IMG/VR virus record: IMGVR_UViG_3300033571_013388
Coordinates: 1-64,000 of that record
Strand: one strand, 5' to 3'
Length of the DNA stretch: 64,000 nt
Origin: a virus
Shown here: in pieces, positions 48,501-57,368 of the stretch
Layout: every line of letters starts with the position of its first letter
Position numbering within the stretch: position 1 is the stretch's first letter
Notes under the pieces: model-generated
Seen by the model: only the letters and a program-made list of their open reading frames with translations
Told to the model about the DNA's origin: nothing
Databases searched by the model: none
Position numbers and translations under genes: made by a program

Positions 48501-49581
48501 CCATACCTATTCTAAATCTTACATTAGCTCTAGTCGGAATACCTTTATTTGGGTCCTCAGATAAAACCAACTGACCACTTTCATCGGTAATCATATAATC
48601 AAGGTTCATTGGTATTTGAAAAGCCCAAGTTCCATCGTCATCAATTAATCTACCACCTTCAACAGAAAATTCTTCAATTTCGTTATCGATATTTTTTCTG
48701 ATTATTTCTACTGAACCAGCTGATGTTACTTGTTCACATAATTCACCTAATTTTTTTCTAGGGATGCAATTTTTATTTACAGAATTTTTATCTTGGTCCC
48801 CATATATGCTACCCATGAAAATAGCACAAGGTTGTAATGAATAATTTAAATCAATATCAACTCTTGTTATACCGATTTCACAGTTATCCATATCACCCCA
48901 AAAAGGTTGTACGTTTACACCTACATCAGCTGATTTTATTTGAATTAATTTATTTAAATCTTGTCCACCTTTGAATTTTGTTGGGCTATCAAAAAATTTT
49001 GGTGAGCTACCTTGTCTAATAAAATCATATGGTCTTTGTGATGCTATACCTATGTCGGATATATCAGCATCAACATGCAGGGTGTATGTACCTAGTGGTA
49101 CACCGAAAATCATAAAATCGCCAGCATAGTTTGTTGTTGTTGTAAATCGATAGTATTTACAATAAACCTCTAAAACATCTGAATTATCTAAAACTTCTCT
49201 TTTGCTTGGGAAAGAACCAACTGGAGTAAAACAATCATTATCTGAGCTTGATTGTCTAGATAGTAAATTATACCTAACACCATCACTATTTTTATCTGTA
49301 ACTGTATCATATGGATAAAGACCAGATATTTCAACATCTCCTTTATCAACTTCATCAATCGGTATGAATATACTTACCTTTGCATTTGGAACTCCAAAAC
49401 CACTGTTTATTATAACTCTACCAGCAACAACACCATAATCAGAGCAAAAGTTCTGATATAATTCATCTTGACTTATGCTCAATGAAAGGATTTCAACAAA
49501 ATCAATATCATTGTCTATTTTGACTTTTACGTATTTATCCCCACCATTTGGTGATGTTCTTATTCTTATTGATTCAGACAT
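45511..49581 (-). CDS. Giant virion protein with buried hydrophobic segment and SprB-like repeats (1356 aa)
   Basis: The largest gene in the window. Residues 1-450 form a structural region with carbohydrate-binding-like beta segments (GRVIINSGFGVPNAKVSIFIPI; DFMIFGVPLGTYTLHVDADISD). Residues ~457-500 are a strongly hydrophobic stretch (IFFIICLLIKIIGFIVIIIN...), unusual for a soluble virion protein. A Cys-rich region follows (about 510-640). Residues ~950-1230 are three SprB-type Ig-like repeats (PYSYTVIGPNG; LAAGNYLITVQDPNG), as in flavobacterial surface adhesins. The C terminus (PYLYSIGGGSQLPVPQNNQI) is another repeat-like end. Probably a host-contact baseplate or tail-tip fibre; the hydrophobic part may enter the membrane. 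Confidence 0.65.
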   Translation of the reverse strand: MSESIRIRTSPNGGDKYVKVKIDNDIDFVEILSLSISQDELYQNFCSDYGVVAGRVIINSGFGVPNAKVSIFIPIDEVDKGDVEISGLYPYDTVTDKNSDGVRYNLLSRQSSSDNDCFTPVGSFPSKREVLDNSDVLEVYCKYYRFTTTTNYAGDFMIFGVPLGTYTLHVDADISDIGIASQRPYDFIRQGSSPKFFDSPTKFKGGQDLNKLIQIKSADVGVNVQPFWGDMDNCEIGITRVDIDLNYSLQPCAIFMGSIYGDQDKNSVNKNCIPRKKLGELCEQVTSAGSVEIIRKNIDNEIEEFSVEGGRLIDDDGTWAFQIPMNLDYMITDESGQLVLSEDPNKGIPTRANVRFRIGMDETGGEGRLRTRAKYLVPNNPQIFSEIDYNFDENTKPTSFRDIYWNKIYTVSNFISRYQRSSTGVANRNITAMKDVDACAGDKNPFPYNKVNTTTNPIFFIICLLIKIIGFIVIIINLIIIPIINGIVSIIRRIIDFINALGANITKPDYVPCVTVECPSESGALFAPGCREGSNGYDAARPTYGCGGQNGPCSPFNLVGLDDCIAFQMAQELNLFQFDFYNDWVTGTLLSYLLKYKKVNRGREKFCEFDCADFTFDPNYSGVDGNGNGVPDNDCKNFMEMDTCYDCGGTHSPASGPGIQVGYLNCQRESRDNAIIREGLIKKYKNELYYAATTHNTNFKLFATDLICLGSVFTCDWQGYPKLQPRLVGSSYKLPPEIEELDDDNTTVLASGQVTIGNRPKGLFFDINCVGLHVDYQQCLNIRHICEVEVGLDEAIFNPLTGAINSLPDGTLGSNDIDNTFGKQFRDSYLYINSATTFPVIYSQPTNINSDFNIRTPNAAIYDFSAPNPDNGVDYANFRGYVNDNSFNQPKHSFFMYFGTQPGRSALDKMNQRFFTTCVVAIDTDMVIDTTTTAATATTSFDGQIVFTIVGSQGPYSYTVIGPNGYTISGNISSVPPIPPTVTVTGLGQGTYIINVLDVAGNPVTQTVVVGGPASFFCSASVTQNNTSASIPNGIITLNIGGGSVPYTYTLLDENGAAVPNYTNVQINGGPVQITLLATANVQGYTLNVNDSAGSTCTTTGLTISGPTVINISTVITPTTCYVGSNDGEIAITVTGAQLPYFITTTGITANNVGFYSGSLNLTNLAAGNYLITVQDPNGTVTQTVTVGTTGAPLTLASAQASEIAKQCSPNTRTIPFRITNGLSINSTAYMEYRVDNSTTWNYVNAIQLWSGANNLMSFTVPSNAFTNQIVFRFSDTPNHACHSNIITYNVSQMPLPNAPLSGTRNVNIVTVGGGIAPYLYSIGGGSQLPVPQNNQITSSSPVLVTDSVGCTALVQ

Positions 49582-49587
49582 TAATTT

Positions 49588-49932
49588 TTAATTTGTTTTT
49601 TCTGTTATATCCTCAACATTTAACAAAATAACATCATCTTCTGTTAGATTTTCAAAATCGTCAATTGAATAGTCTTCATCATCTTTTGGTCTGAATTTAT
49701 CACCAATAGCCAATAATAAAGGTTTAATATCTATGTTACCATTTAATACAATCATATTAAATGACAAATAAATAATATACAATACCATCAATGGCATCAT
49801 CATTAAAAAAATTAAAAACATTAATGTTTTTAAACTATATTTTATAAAATTTTGAAAAAATGATGTTGGTTGACTTTGATTATTGGTCAATCCTTCCATA
49901 GGTACTTTGCTTTTACAATTACATCCACTCAT
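49588..49932 (-). CDS. Small membrane protein in the baseplate operon (114 aa)
   Basis: It starts MSGCNCKSKVP and has a single long hydrophobic region (about 36-60, MFLIFLMMMPLMVLYIIYLSFNMIV), followed by an acidic C-terminal half (KDDEDYSIDDFENLTEDDVILLNVEDITEK). The Cys pair at residues 4-6 recalls the 28-residue peptide near 900. It lies six bases from the giant virion protein. A membrane protein in a purely structural block is uncommon and may act in virion assembly or host-membrane contact. Confidence 0.6.
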   Translation of the reverse strand: MSGCNCKSKVPMEGLTNNQSQPTSFFQNFIKYSLKTLMFLIFLMMMPLMVLYIIYLSFNMIVLNGNIDIKPLLLAIGDKFRPKDDEDYSIDDFENLTEDDVILLNVEDITEKTN

Positions 49933-49980
49933 ATTAATTTTTTTTATTTAAATATACAAAAAAGTTTAAGTAAGGAAACC

Positions 49981-51798
49981 TTATGATTTAACTCTAACTT
50001 TAATATCTTGCGCTGGAAATTTTATCTCAAACATTGTAATTGGGTCTCCAAATAAAGTATAGTCAGTTGCTATATCTATTTGTCTTGTAGCTGGGTCAAT
50101 GTATGGTTGTGATATTTCATTAACACTATATCCATTACCAACTTTATTGAAGATTCTTAAATCGATTACATTTAACACACCACCAACGTTATTTATATTT
50201 TCAATCAAAGGTGACAAATATATGTTGTCACCCATTTGAAATTTATTTATATCCATAAAACTTTGAACGCTCGATATTACTTGAGAAATTATTTGTGATT
50301 GTGGTGCTTTTTTGTCAACAAATAAATCAATTTCTAAAGCTAAATTTATAATTTTACCATTAGAAATTTGAACATAATCGTTTAACATTCTATAATCAGC
50401 CAAATAAGTTGCAATGTTGTTCCTAAGTGTTGAAGTTGATGAATTTGTAAGTTTACTATTTGAATCTAATCCTAATATATAAACTTTAATTTTATTCTGT
50501 TCTTCAAATACACCACATCTAAATGGAACCCCAAATTGACCAGGCATTAAAGAAATTCTACTTTGATAATCCTTGATAGTTACGGCTCTATTTTGTGCTG
50601 AAAAATTATATTTAACAAAATTTCTAATTTCTTCAACACTAGGAGCGTCTTTTCCGCCCAATGCTGGCAAAGGATTATTTACTCTAAGTGAAGCTCTGAC
50701 AGAATTATTTATTGTTTGATTTGAACCATTTACCGTCATATTTACCAAACCAATACTAGTTAATACATTTGGACCTAAATTTGTATCTCCTCCGCCACCC
50801 ACTCTATACTTTACAAACATTGTTGTATTTGCGGTTGGGGTTTCTCCCAGAGCTGTATTATTTATAAAGTCTCCAATCTGGTTAACCAAAGCTGGATTTA
50901 CATCAAAATCACATAAACTACTAACATCTTGGCTACCACCACCAAACGTTATTTTGGTGAATCCTAAGTCGGTATATTCACGAATAAATTTTTTGGTTAC
51001 AGTTATCCATTTTCCAGGTCTAATACCAGCATTATCGCTAGCTACTAAGTTATCTTCTAGGAAAATTTCACTTTCAGCCAATGCATCCATTTCAAACCAT
51101 CTTTTTTCAATATCCAAAAATTGGTCTAAAGAAGGGTCTTGTATATAATTTGTACCTTGTAATGCTATTATTGAATCGATTGATAAAACATTGTTTTCTG
51201 GTAATATGATTTGGAAAAAAGGTCTTACGTCATTTGCTGATATTGTTCTAGTAAATATTTTTGTAAAGCCATTTATAACCATTTCCCTCTTTGTAATTGT
51301 GTATGTTGTTAAAACACCATTTGAATTAAAATTTGGGATTATTAGCCTATTTGGTATACCACCTATAGTAAATGGGTTTGAAAAATCTATATCATATTGT
51401 GTTTCAAATACTTTACCAGCACCACTAACTTGAGCACCAGCTCTTATAACTGGTGCATATGATACATCGAACGTATCACCAAATGGTGGAACGGTAACTG
51501 AAAAATCAACTATTGTTACACTTGGACGTTTTCCTGGAATTTTTAAACCAAATGTCCTAGCCAAAGATAGTATTGATTGTCTTTGTTGTGCATAATCAAT
51601 TTGAGTTTCTTGAAACATCCTATCTGTATTATAGGATAGCATATCCCCAACGGCTGCATTTAGTTCCAATAACATCATACCAACAGATGCATCGTTAAAA
51701 TCGTTAAAAATATCTGGGTAATATTGCCTAACCATATTTACTAGGTCAGTTCTTATATCCGCAAAGTTACGTGAAGTGTAGTTAATTCCTTGTGCCAT
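49981..51798 (-). CDS. Baseplate wedge protein, gp6/J-like (605 aa)
   Basis: The N terminus (INYTSRNFADIRTDLVNMVRQYYPDIFNDFNDASVGMMLLELNAAVGDMLSYNTDRMFQETQ, about 4-67) is the well-known start of T4-like baseplate wedge gp6 proteins, and the C-terminal part (SAQNRAVTIKDYQSRISLMPGQF, LSPLIENINNVGGVLNVID) carries the baseplate J-like domain. Gp6 forms the inner ring of the baseplate together with gp25. It is separated from the gp25 gene by one base. The assignment is strong by layout and pattern. Confidence 0.85.
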   Translation of the reverse strand: MAQGINYTSRNFADIRTDLVNMVRQYYPDIFNDFNDASVGMMLLELNAAVGDMLSYNTDRMFQETQIDYAQQRQSILSLARTFGLKIPGKRPSVTIVDFSVTVPPFGDTFDVSYAPVIRAGAQVSGAGKVFETQYDIDFSNPFTIGGIPNRLIIPNFNSNGVLTTYTITKREMVINGFTKIFTRTISANDVRPFFQIILPENNVLSIDSIIALQGTNYIQDPSLDQFLDIEKRWFEMDALAESEIFLEDNLVASDNAGIRPGKWITVTKKFIREYTDLGFTKITFGGGSQDVSSLCDFDVNPALVNQIGDFINNTALGETPTANTTMFVKYRVGGGGDTNLGPNVLTSIGLVNMTVNGSNQTINNSVRASLRVNNPLPALGGKDAPSVEEIRNFVKYNFSAQNRAVTIKDYQSRISLMPGQFGVPFRCGVFEEQNKIKVYILGLDSNSKLTNSSTSTLRNNIATYLADYRMLNDYVQISNGKIINLALEIDLFVDKKAPQSQIISQVISSVQSFMDINKFQMGDNIYLSPLIENINNVGGVLNVIDLRIFNKVGNGYSVNEISQPYIDPATRQIDIATDYTLFGDPITMFEIKFPAQDIKVRVKS

Positions 51799-51799
51799 A

Positions 51800-52186
51800 T
51801 TATATATTTATTATTACAAAGTCAGTTGTGGTGAAAACATCATCTGTTATTGTGTAGTCAAACCTAACCACAGCTGCGTGGTCATTCAATTCTGATGGTT
51901 CAACTGTTATTTCATTTACCTTTAGATTTGGTAAATATTTGTTCACAGCTGTATCAATTTCTTCTTTTATTTTTGATAACGTTAAACCATCTTCTGGTTC
52001 GAAAATATATCTAAGTAAATCAGTGCCAAAATCTGGATTATAAAGTCTTTGACCTTTCCTAGTTAATATTAAATGCATCAAATCAGCTTTTATTGCCGTA
52101 TTCTCATCACTAGTTAAATCCAAGAAAAAACCTTTTGGACTATTTTTAAAGGGATAATTTATATTGATATATTTTATTTCAGCCAT
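51800..52186 (-). CDS. Baseplate wedge protein gp25 (GPW/gp25 family)
   Basis: This 128-aa protein shows the gp25 signature FKNSPKGFFLDLTSDENTAIKADLMHLILTRKGQRLYNPDFGTDLLRYIFEP (about 13-64), followed by NKYLPNLKVNEITVEP. Gp25 joins the wedge to the tail sheath and is conserved in all contractile tails and in type VI secretion systems. It opens the leftward structural operon and carries an ATATTTAT element in its leader. T4 gp25 is 132 aa, so the length agrees. Confidence 0.93.
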   Translation of the reverse strand: MAEIKYININYPFKNSPKGFFLDLTSDENTAIKADLMHLILTRKGQRLYNPDFGTDLLRYIFEPEDGLTLSKIKEEIDTAVNKYLPNLKVNEITVEPSELNDHAAVVRFDYTITDDVFTTTDFVIINI

Positions 52187-52243
52187 ACTTATATTTTTAC
52201 ATAAATATGGTAATTAAAAAATTTTGTAAGTAAATATATAAAT

Positions 52244-52274
52244 AAAAAAAGGGCCTTTTTGGGGCCCTTTTTAA
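52244..52274. terminator. Terminator between gp25 and the nrdA gene
   Basis: GGGCC/GGCCC-type stem inside A7 and T5 runs. On the minus strand it ends the nrdA transcript 18 bases past the stop. Confidence 0.85.
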
Positions 52275-52291
52275 TTTTTAGCGTTTTTTAT

Positions 52292-54451
52292 CTAAGCTGA
52301 ACAGCCAAAACATTCAAACTGACTATCTTTTGGTTTTTTTATAACGTTTATTTGTTGGGTTGCTAATTTAGAATTGGCCTCTAGTTTAGATTTTGTTCTT
52401 GTATAGTAAACACCAGTTTTTAACCCACCCTTCCAAGCATACATAAGCGCACTAGCTATTTTACCATATTTGGCATCAACGTGATACACATTCAAAGATT
52501 GTGATTGGTCAACATATTTGTTTCTAATTATTGCTAAATCTAATAAAACTCTTTGTGGTATCTCCCAAACATCTTTATATCTAAATCTTATATCTTCTGG
52601 TATTTCAACAATATTTTGGATACTACCTTTGTTTTTAATAACTTTATCAATCATTTCTGAATCCCATAATTCATTTTCAATCAATTCATTTACCAAGTAT
52701 TTGTTCACAATTAAAAATTCTCCTTGACCTACACGTCTAGTAAATAAATTAGCAGTAACTGGTTCAAATGATTCAAAAGACCCTAGTAAAATTGCTGAAG
52801 AAGCTGTTGGCATAAGACCTAAAAGAAGGCTATTATACATAGGAATTGGTTCTCCGTCTGGTTTTGGTGACCAACCTTCAATATATGTCTCACCAACAGA
52901 GTATAAACTTCCTTCCCATGAAGGATAATTTTGTCCTTTTTCTTCGGCAATATTCATTGATTCTTCAACAGCTGCTTTGTACATTGTTTCAAAAATATCG
53001 TTGTTCCATTTTTTAGCTTCTTCGCTCTCAAAAGATATTTTCTTTTTTGCAAAAAAATCTGCTAAACCAGCAACACCGATTGCTAAAGCTCTTTGGTCTA
53101 AACCAGCTGATTGACTCCAATCGTCACTCCATTTATTTTTATCAATAACTTTATTTAAACCTCTAACTAAAACTCTAGTAGTCTTGTCAATTGATTTTAA
53201 TCCATTGTGTTCAGCTAAATTAATAGAAGCCAATGTGCATTGTGGGGTATATCTTGGTTTTGAAGCTTGAAATACTTCAATGCACAAATTTGATTGGCAA
53301 ATAGGACCAATATTAGATTGCATATTCCTTTTGTTTGCGTTATCTTTAAACATAACATATGGTCTTCCACTTTCAACTTGAGCTTTGATTATAGCATCAA
53401 ATATTTCTTTTGGGCTAACTTTTTTACCAATCCCAAGTTCAACCGCTTTTTCATATTCTGCTTCAAATTCAGCACCCCAAAGAAGATGTAATGGAGTTAA
53501 ACCAGCTTTTTTAATATCATTAGGACAGAACAAATACCAATCTTCATTTTTTTCAAGCTTTTTCATAAATAAATCATTTATGACAACAGCTGTAAATAAA
53601 TCACGAGTTCTTAATTGTTCGTCACCAATTGGTAGAGTCAGGTCTAAAAAATCAAATATGTCTTTATGCCAAACTGATAGGTAAAGAGCACAGCTTCCAG
53701 AACGACTACCTTGTTTATAAAACCTCATTTTTGATTGAACCATATCAGCAAGTCTAACAACACCACCAGCATTACCTTGGAATGAGTGGACTAAACTTTC
53801 TTTGCTTCTAAGCGGGTCTATAAGTAACCCAATACCAGAACCTTCTTTTGATGCGGATGCTATTTTTGTTAACGTGGCTTCAATACCTTCAAAAGAATCT
53901 TCCTCCAAATGTGTTAAATTACAACTAATCATACCATTTCTTTTGTCAACCCCAGCATTTGTATAAGTTGGGGTTGCGAAATTGGCTCTTTTTGTTGTTA
54001 ACTCTTTTAATAGCTCTTTATTAGCATTGTCATCATCGTCATGTAAATGATTAGCAACACGCTCATACATACATGATGGTAATTCAATAGGTGCTTTGTT
54101 GTCATCTCTCATTGAGTATTTTGATAAGAATGTAGTTGCCGCAAAAAAATCATAGGTTAAATCAACTGGTTGTAATTCTTTACCTATTAATTTTGACTGT
54201 CTACTTAAAAGTATTCTACCCCCTAATAAAGAATAATCAGGGTGTTGAATTATTTTATCAGCCGCTTTAAATGCAATTATTTCATCAATTTCTGTTGTTG
54301 TTATATTATCACTTATAAGTGGAATCACTTCCAGAAATAAAGAGTCAGCATCAACTTTTAAACCAGTTGATTGAGTTTTAATCCTATTTAGGATTTTATT
54401 TGGCATAAAAGCCTGTGATGTTTTATCACGTTTAAGTATTCTCATTCCCAT
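52292..54451 (-). CDS. nrdA: Class I ribonucleotide reductase large subunit (NrdA)
   Basis: The 719-aa protein reduces ribonucleotides for phage DNA synthesis. It has an N-terminal ATP-cone-like region (about 1-85), then NGMISCNLTHLEEDSFEGI with the first redox Cys and KEGSGIGLLIDPLRSKES. GNAGGVVRLADMV, the catalytic-loop SNLCIEVFQASKPRYTPQCTLASINLAEH and the C-terminal FECFGCSA redox pair follow. MPTASSAILLGSFESFEP is the substrate-site loop of the class Ia type. It lies five bases from the small subunit. A start at the second Met (residue 3) is equally possible. Confidence 0.95.
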   Translation of the reverse strand: MGMRILKRDKTSQAFMPNKILNRIKTQSTGLKVDADSLFLEVIPLISDNITTTEIDEIIAFKAADKIIQHPDYSLLGGRILLSRQSKLIGKELQPVDLTYDFFAATTFLSKYSMRDDNKAPIELPSCMYERVANHLHDDDDNANKELLKELTTKRANFATPTYTNAGVDKRNGMISCNLTHLEEDSFEGIEATLTKIASASKEGSGIGLLIDPLRSKESLVHSFQGNAGGVVRLADMVQSKMRFYKQGSRSGSCALYLSVWHKDIFDFLDLTLPIGDEQLRTRDLFTAVVINDLFMKKLEKNEDWYLFCPNDIKKAGLTPLHLLWGAEFEAEYEKAVELGIGKKVSPKEIFDAIIKAQVESGRPYVMFKDNANKRNMQSNIGPICQSNLCIEVFQASKPRYTPQCTLASINLAEHNGLKSIDKTTRVLVRGLNKVIDKNKWSDDWSQSAGLDQRALAIGVAGLADFFAKKKISFESEEAKKWNNDIFETMYKAAVEESMNIAEEKGQNYPSWEGSLYSVGETYIEGWSPKPDGEPIPMYNSLLLGLMPTASSAILLGSFESFEPVTANLFTRRVGQGEFLIVNKYLVNELIENELWDSEMIDKVIKNKGSIQNIVEIPEDIRFRYKDVWEIPQRVLLDLAIIRNKYVDQSQSLNVYHVDAKYGKIASALMYAWKGGLKTGVYYTRTKSKLEANSKLATQQINVIKKPKDSQFECFGCSA

Positions 54452-54456
54452 TTTAA

Positions 54457-55410
54457 TTAAAATTCTTCATCAAACATACCTTCAATAGTTGTTGGTATAT
54501 CTACTCTTGTATATTCACCTTCTCGTTTTTCAAAGAAGTTATTTTTAGACGACAAGCCTATTCTAGACATGTATTCTAGTGGATTACTAACCATAAATTC
54601 TCTCTGGCAACCAAAATCATTTAATACTATATCAGTAACATATTGAACGTATTTGACCATATCTTGTTTTGTGATTCCTTGAAGACCGTCTGGTATGCTT
54701 TGTTCAACAAAATCTTTTTCTATTTCATAACAACCTAGAATAATTTTTTTCAATTCATCTGTTGACAATTTATAATCTTCTTTAAGATAATTATTATATA
54801 AATTTATAGCAAATTCATAATGAAATGTTTCGTCTCTCAGAATTAATTCATTCATTGCCGCTAAACCTGGCATTTTATTTCTACTTCTAAACCAAAAAAC
54901 ACCAGAAAAAACGCTAGAAAATGCGATTCCTTCTACACATGCAAAAGCAACTAGCCTATGTGCAAAAGATGGATGATTTATCCAATTTTCAGCCCAAGAT
55001 GCTTTTTTAGCCACAGCTGGATTGCTTTCCATTGAGTTGAATAACTCTTCCCTTTCATGTAGATTTTTTATGAATGTTTCAATCAACAACGAATAACCAT
55101 TAGCATGAACTTGTTCAATAAATGTTTGGTGACCATAAAAATATTGAGCCTCCAATATCTCAACCTCATTTAGAAAGTTGGTTGCTAAATTATCTATAAC
55201 CAAACCATCAGATATTGCAAAAAAAGCTAATATGTTTTTAAGGTAGGTTTTTTCATTTTCTTTTAATTCATCAAACTTATCTTTGCTTAAGTCTGTTTCC
55301 TCAGCAACCCAAGTTTGGGATTCTGCTTTTTTATACATTTGCCACAAATCATTATGTATGATTGGGAAAATGGAATATCTTTTTTTAAGTGTTTTATCTT
55401 TTAAATACAT
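54457..55410 (-). CDS. nrdB: Class I ribonucleotide reductase small subunit (NrdB)
   Basis: This carries the diiron-tyrosyl radical site: Asp68 (AISDGLV), Glu99-x2-His102 (IEQVHANGYSLL), radical Tyr106, a second Glu in FACVEGIAFSS and Glu-x2-His in ILRDETFHYEF. All expected ligands are present, so it should form the usual Fe-O-Fe cofactor. The C terminus (IEGMFDEEF) is the peptide that docks into NrdA. At 317 aa it is shorter than E. coli NrdB (376). Five bases from both neighbours. Confidence 0.95.
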   Translation of the reverse strand: MYLKDKTLKKRYSIFPIIHNDLWQMYKKAESQTWVAEETDLSKDKFDELKENEKTYLKNILAFFAISDGLVIDNLATNFLNEVEILEAQYFYGHQTFIEQVHANGYSLLIETFIKNLHEREELFNSMESNPAVAKKASWAENWINHPSFAHRLVAFACVEGIAFSSVFSGVFWFRSRNKMPGLAAMNELILRDETFHYEFAINLYNNYLKEDYKLSTDELKKIILGCYEIEKDFVEQSIPDGLQGITKQDMVKYVQYVTDIVLNDFGCQREFMVSNPLEYMSRIGLSSKNNFFEKREGEYTRVDIPTTIEGMFDEEF

Positions 55411-55415
55411 TTTTA

Positions 55416-56825
55416 TTATTCTTCGCTTATAATCTCTTTTCTTCTAGTACTAGCTAGAACTTCGTTAACTCTAGCTTGTTCGCTAAGTTCAACATCTTTT
55501 CTATATTCTGTTTTGGTTCTACCTCCTTTGCTTTGACCCATATCTATTTGAATTCTAGCATTGTCAAATGTTATGTCTTCAAAGATAATTCCATCCTTTC
55601 CAAAACGTGACTTAAGTATCGCCATTGTTGCGGTTCCATTTTCTTTTTGGTCAAGTGTTTTCGCAATAGACACGATAAAGTGGCCTATTTGACCTTTTTT
55701 AATTGAACCACCCATTTGGTCTGCTTCTACTACGTTTGCTTTAATTGAACTCCTGTTTCCTTGCACCGCTGTCCAACCAGCAATATCTAACTCTGCTAAC
55801 ATAGCTTCAAATTGTCTCATAACACTACCTTCACCAACATTCGCATCATCGTATTTTCTTGATGGTTGAACGCAGTCAATATAGTCCAATAAAACGATAT
55901 CTGGTCTAAAGCCTTCTGCTATTTTCTTTCTGATGTATTGTCTTATTAGTGGTATGGTTGTTCCATCACTAGAAAACTTTTTAAGTTTTAGAATACCTTT
56001 TCCACCTTTTGACTCCTTTTGCTTTTGTTCACACAATGACATTATTTCATCTTTGTGTAATGATAAGCTATTCAAGTCAACACCAGTCCAACAAGAAATG
56101 TGTTTTCTTTGAATTACCTTTGGGTTGTCTTCGAAGAAGATTTGTAAAACTTTGTTACCATCGTTCATAGCTGTGTTAGCGATTTTGGTAATAAGGGTCG
56201 TTTTTCCAACACCAAAAGGAGCCAATATAACAGCCAATTCACCTTTAGATAAACCACCGTCCATTACTTCATCCAAACCTTTTATTCCAGTTCTTATTGG
56301 TTTTCTAAAGTCATCAACCAACACCTCTTTTATGTTATCGAAGACATCCATACCATCATCCTTGTTGTCACCATGTTCCAACGCTTTTCTTAAAATTGAT
56401 TCGCATTGTTCATAATTTTCAATATCACCCAAATCAATTATTTTTTGAATCTGTTTGATGGATTTCTTCAACTCTTGTTGTTTACAAAACTTCATAGCGA
56501 TGTCTTGTATTTTAAGAGCGTCATAAGAACTAGCTTCATGAACCTTACTAAGCTGTGTCAAAATATACTTTCTTTGTGTATCTTCTGTTACATCAGATAA
56601 TAATCTTATTTTAAGACTACTTAAATCAGGTATAATATCATCTTTTTCCTTAGCTTCTTTTATAGCAGCTGCTATAACTCTAAGATAAGGGTCACTAAAG
56701 TAATTGGCATCTACTATATCAATAATTGATTTGGCAAATTTATTATCTATTAGTAGTTGAGACATGAGTCTAAACTCATAATCAATCCCTAAATAACTTA
56801 AATTATCTTTATCTATTTTTGCCAT
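55416..56825 (-). CDS. Replicative DNA helicase (gp41/DnaB type)
   Basis: This is a hexameric 5'-3' helicase of 469 aa. The N-terminal helical domain (about 1-150) is followed by GIKGLDEVMDGGLSKGELAVILAPFGVGKTTL (Walker A 202-210), KVLQIFFEDNP, IVLLDYIDCVQP (Walker B near 300) and QGNRSSIKANVVEADQMGGSIKKGQIGHFIVSI. It loads the primase at the fork. Length matches T4 gp41 (475). It has an ATATTTATA element in its leader and stands next to the NrdB gene (five bases). Confidence 0.93.
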   Translation of the reverse strand: MAKIDKDNLSYLGIDYEFRLMSQLLIDNKFAKSIIDIVDANYFSDPYLRVIAAAIKEAKEKDDIIPDLSSLKIRLLSDVTEDTQRKYILTQLSKVHEASSYDALKIQDIAMKFCKQQELKKSIKQIQKIIDLGDIENYEQCESILRKALEHGDNKDDGMDVFDNIKEVLVDDFRKPIRTGIKGLDEVMDGGLSKGELAVILAPFGVGKTTLITKIANTAMNDGNKVLQIFFEDNPKVIQRKHISCWTGVDLNSLSLHKDEIMSLCEQKQKESKGGKGILKLKKFSSDGTTIPLIRQYIRKKIAEGFRPDIVLLDYIDCVQPSRKYDDANVGEGSVMRQFEAMLAELDIAGWTAVQGNRSSIKANVVEADQMGGSIKKGQIGHFIVSIAKTLDQKENGTATMAILKSRFGKDGIIFEDITFDNARIQIDMGQSKGGRTKTEYRKDVELSEQARVNEVLASTRRKEIISEE

Positions 56826-56873
56826 TTTTAAATTTAAAAACTATGTTATGTATAAATATACTAAAGTTGTCAC

Positions 56874-57359
56874 TTAAGCAACAACTTTATTATATTTTTT
56901 TTGACTCATTTTTTGACGAATCTCAGAAAGAATAGATGGGATAACTTCCCTAATATCTACACTAACTTTTGGGTTAAGCGTAAAATAATCATTAATAAAT
57001 TCAGTAGAAATAACAGGTCTTTTATCTACTTTTATTTCAAATTTAAAAATATCACCCTTTTTTGTTGGTGCTTTATAAGACTCATCAGTTCTTACAAAAT
57101 ATGGGTTGTAATTTTCCCACAAATAATTAACTGATTTTTGTTTTAAATAATTAGGAATAATCCCTAAAGAGCCAAAATCACCGTTATTAACACCAGCTAT
57201 TTCATCTATCATTTCTTTTAATTCAAATGAATTCAACGAATCTTCATTAAAATCACGAATATTAAAAAATCTTTGACAAATTATATGATTGTTGATGTAA
57301 AGGATAAACTCAAAACGTTGGTCTTCGGCTTTTCTTTGTTCTGTTGTGTTTGTTGTCAT
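56874..57359 (-). CDS. Hypothetical protein in the replication operon (161 aa)
   Basis: No known family. The protein reads as an alpha/beta domain (FEFILYINNHIICQRFFNIRDFNEDSLNSFELKEMIDEIAG) with a KGDIFKFEIKVDKRPVISTEFINDYFTLNPKVSVDIREVIPSILSEI C-terminal half and a short basic tail. It lies between the helicase and the flap nuclease and is nine bases from the latter, so it is probably a replication accessory protein. No motif of the T4 gp59 helicase loader was recognised. Confidence 0.55.
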   Translation of the reverse strand: MTTNTTEQRKAEDQRFEFILYINNHIICQRFFNIRDFNEDSLNSFELKEMIDEIAGVNNGDFGSLGIIPNYLKQKSVNYLWENYNPYFVRTDESYKAPTKKGDIFKFEIKVDKRPVISTEFINDYFTLNPKVSVDIREVIPSILSEIRQKMSQKKYNKVVA

Positions 57360-57368
57360 AAAATTGTT

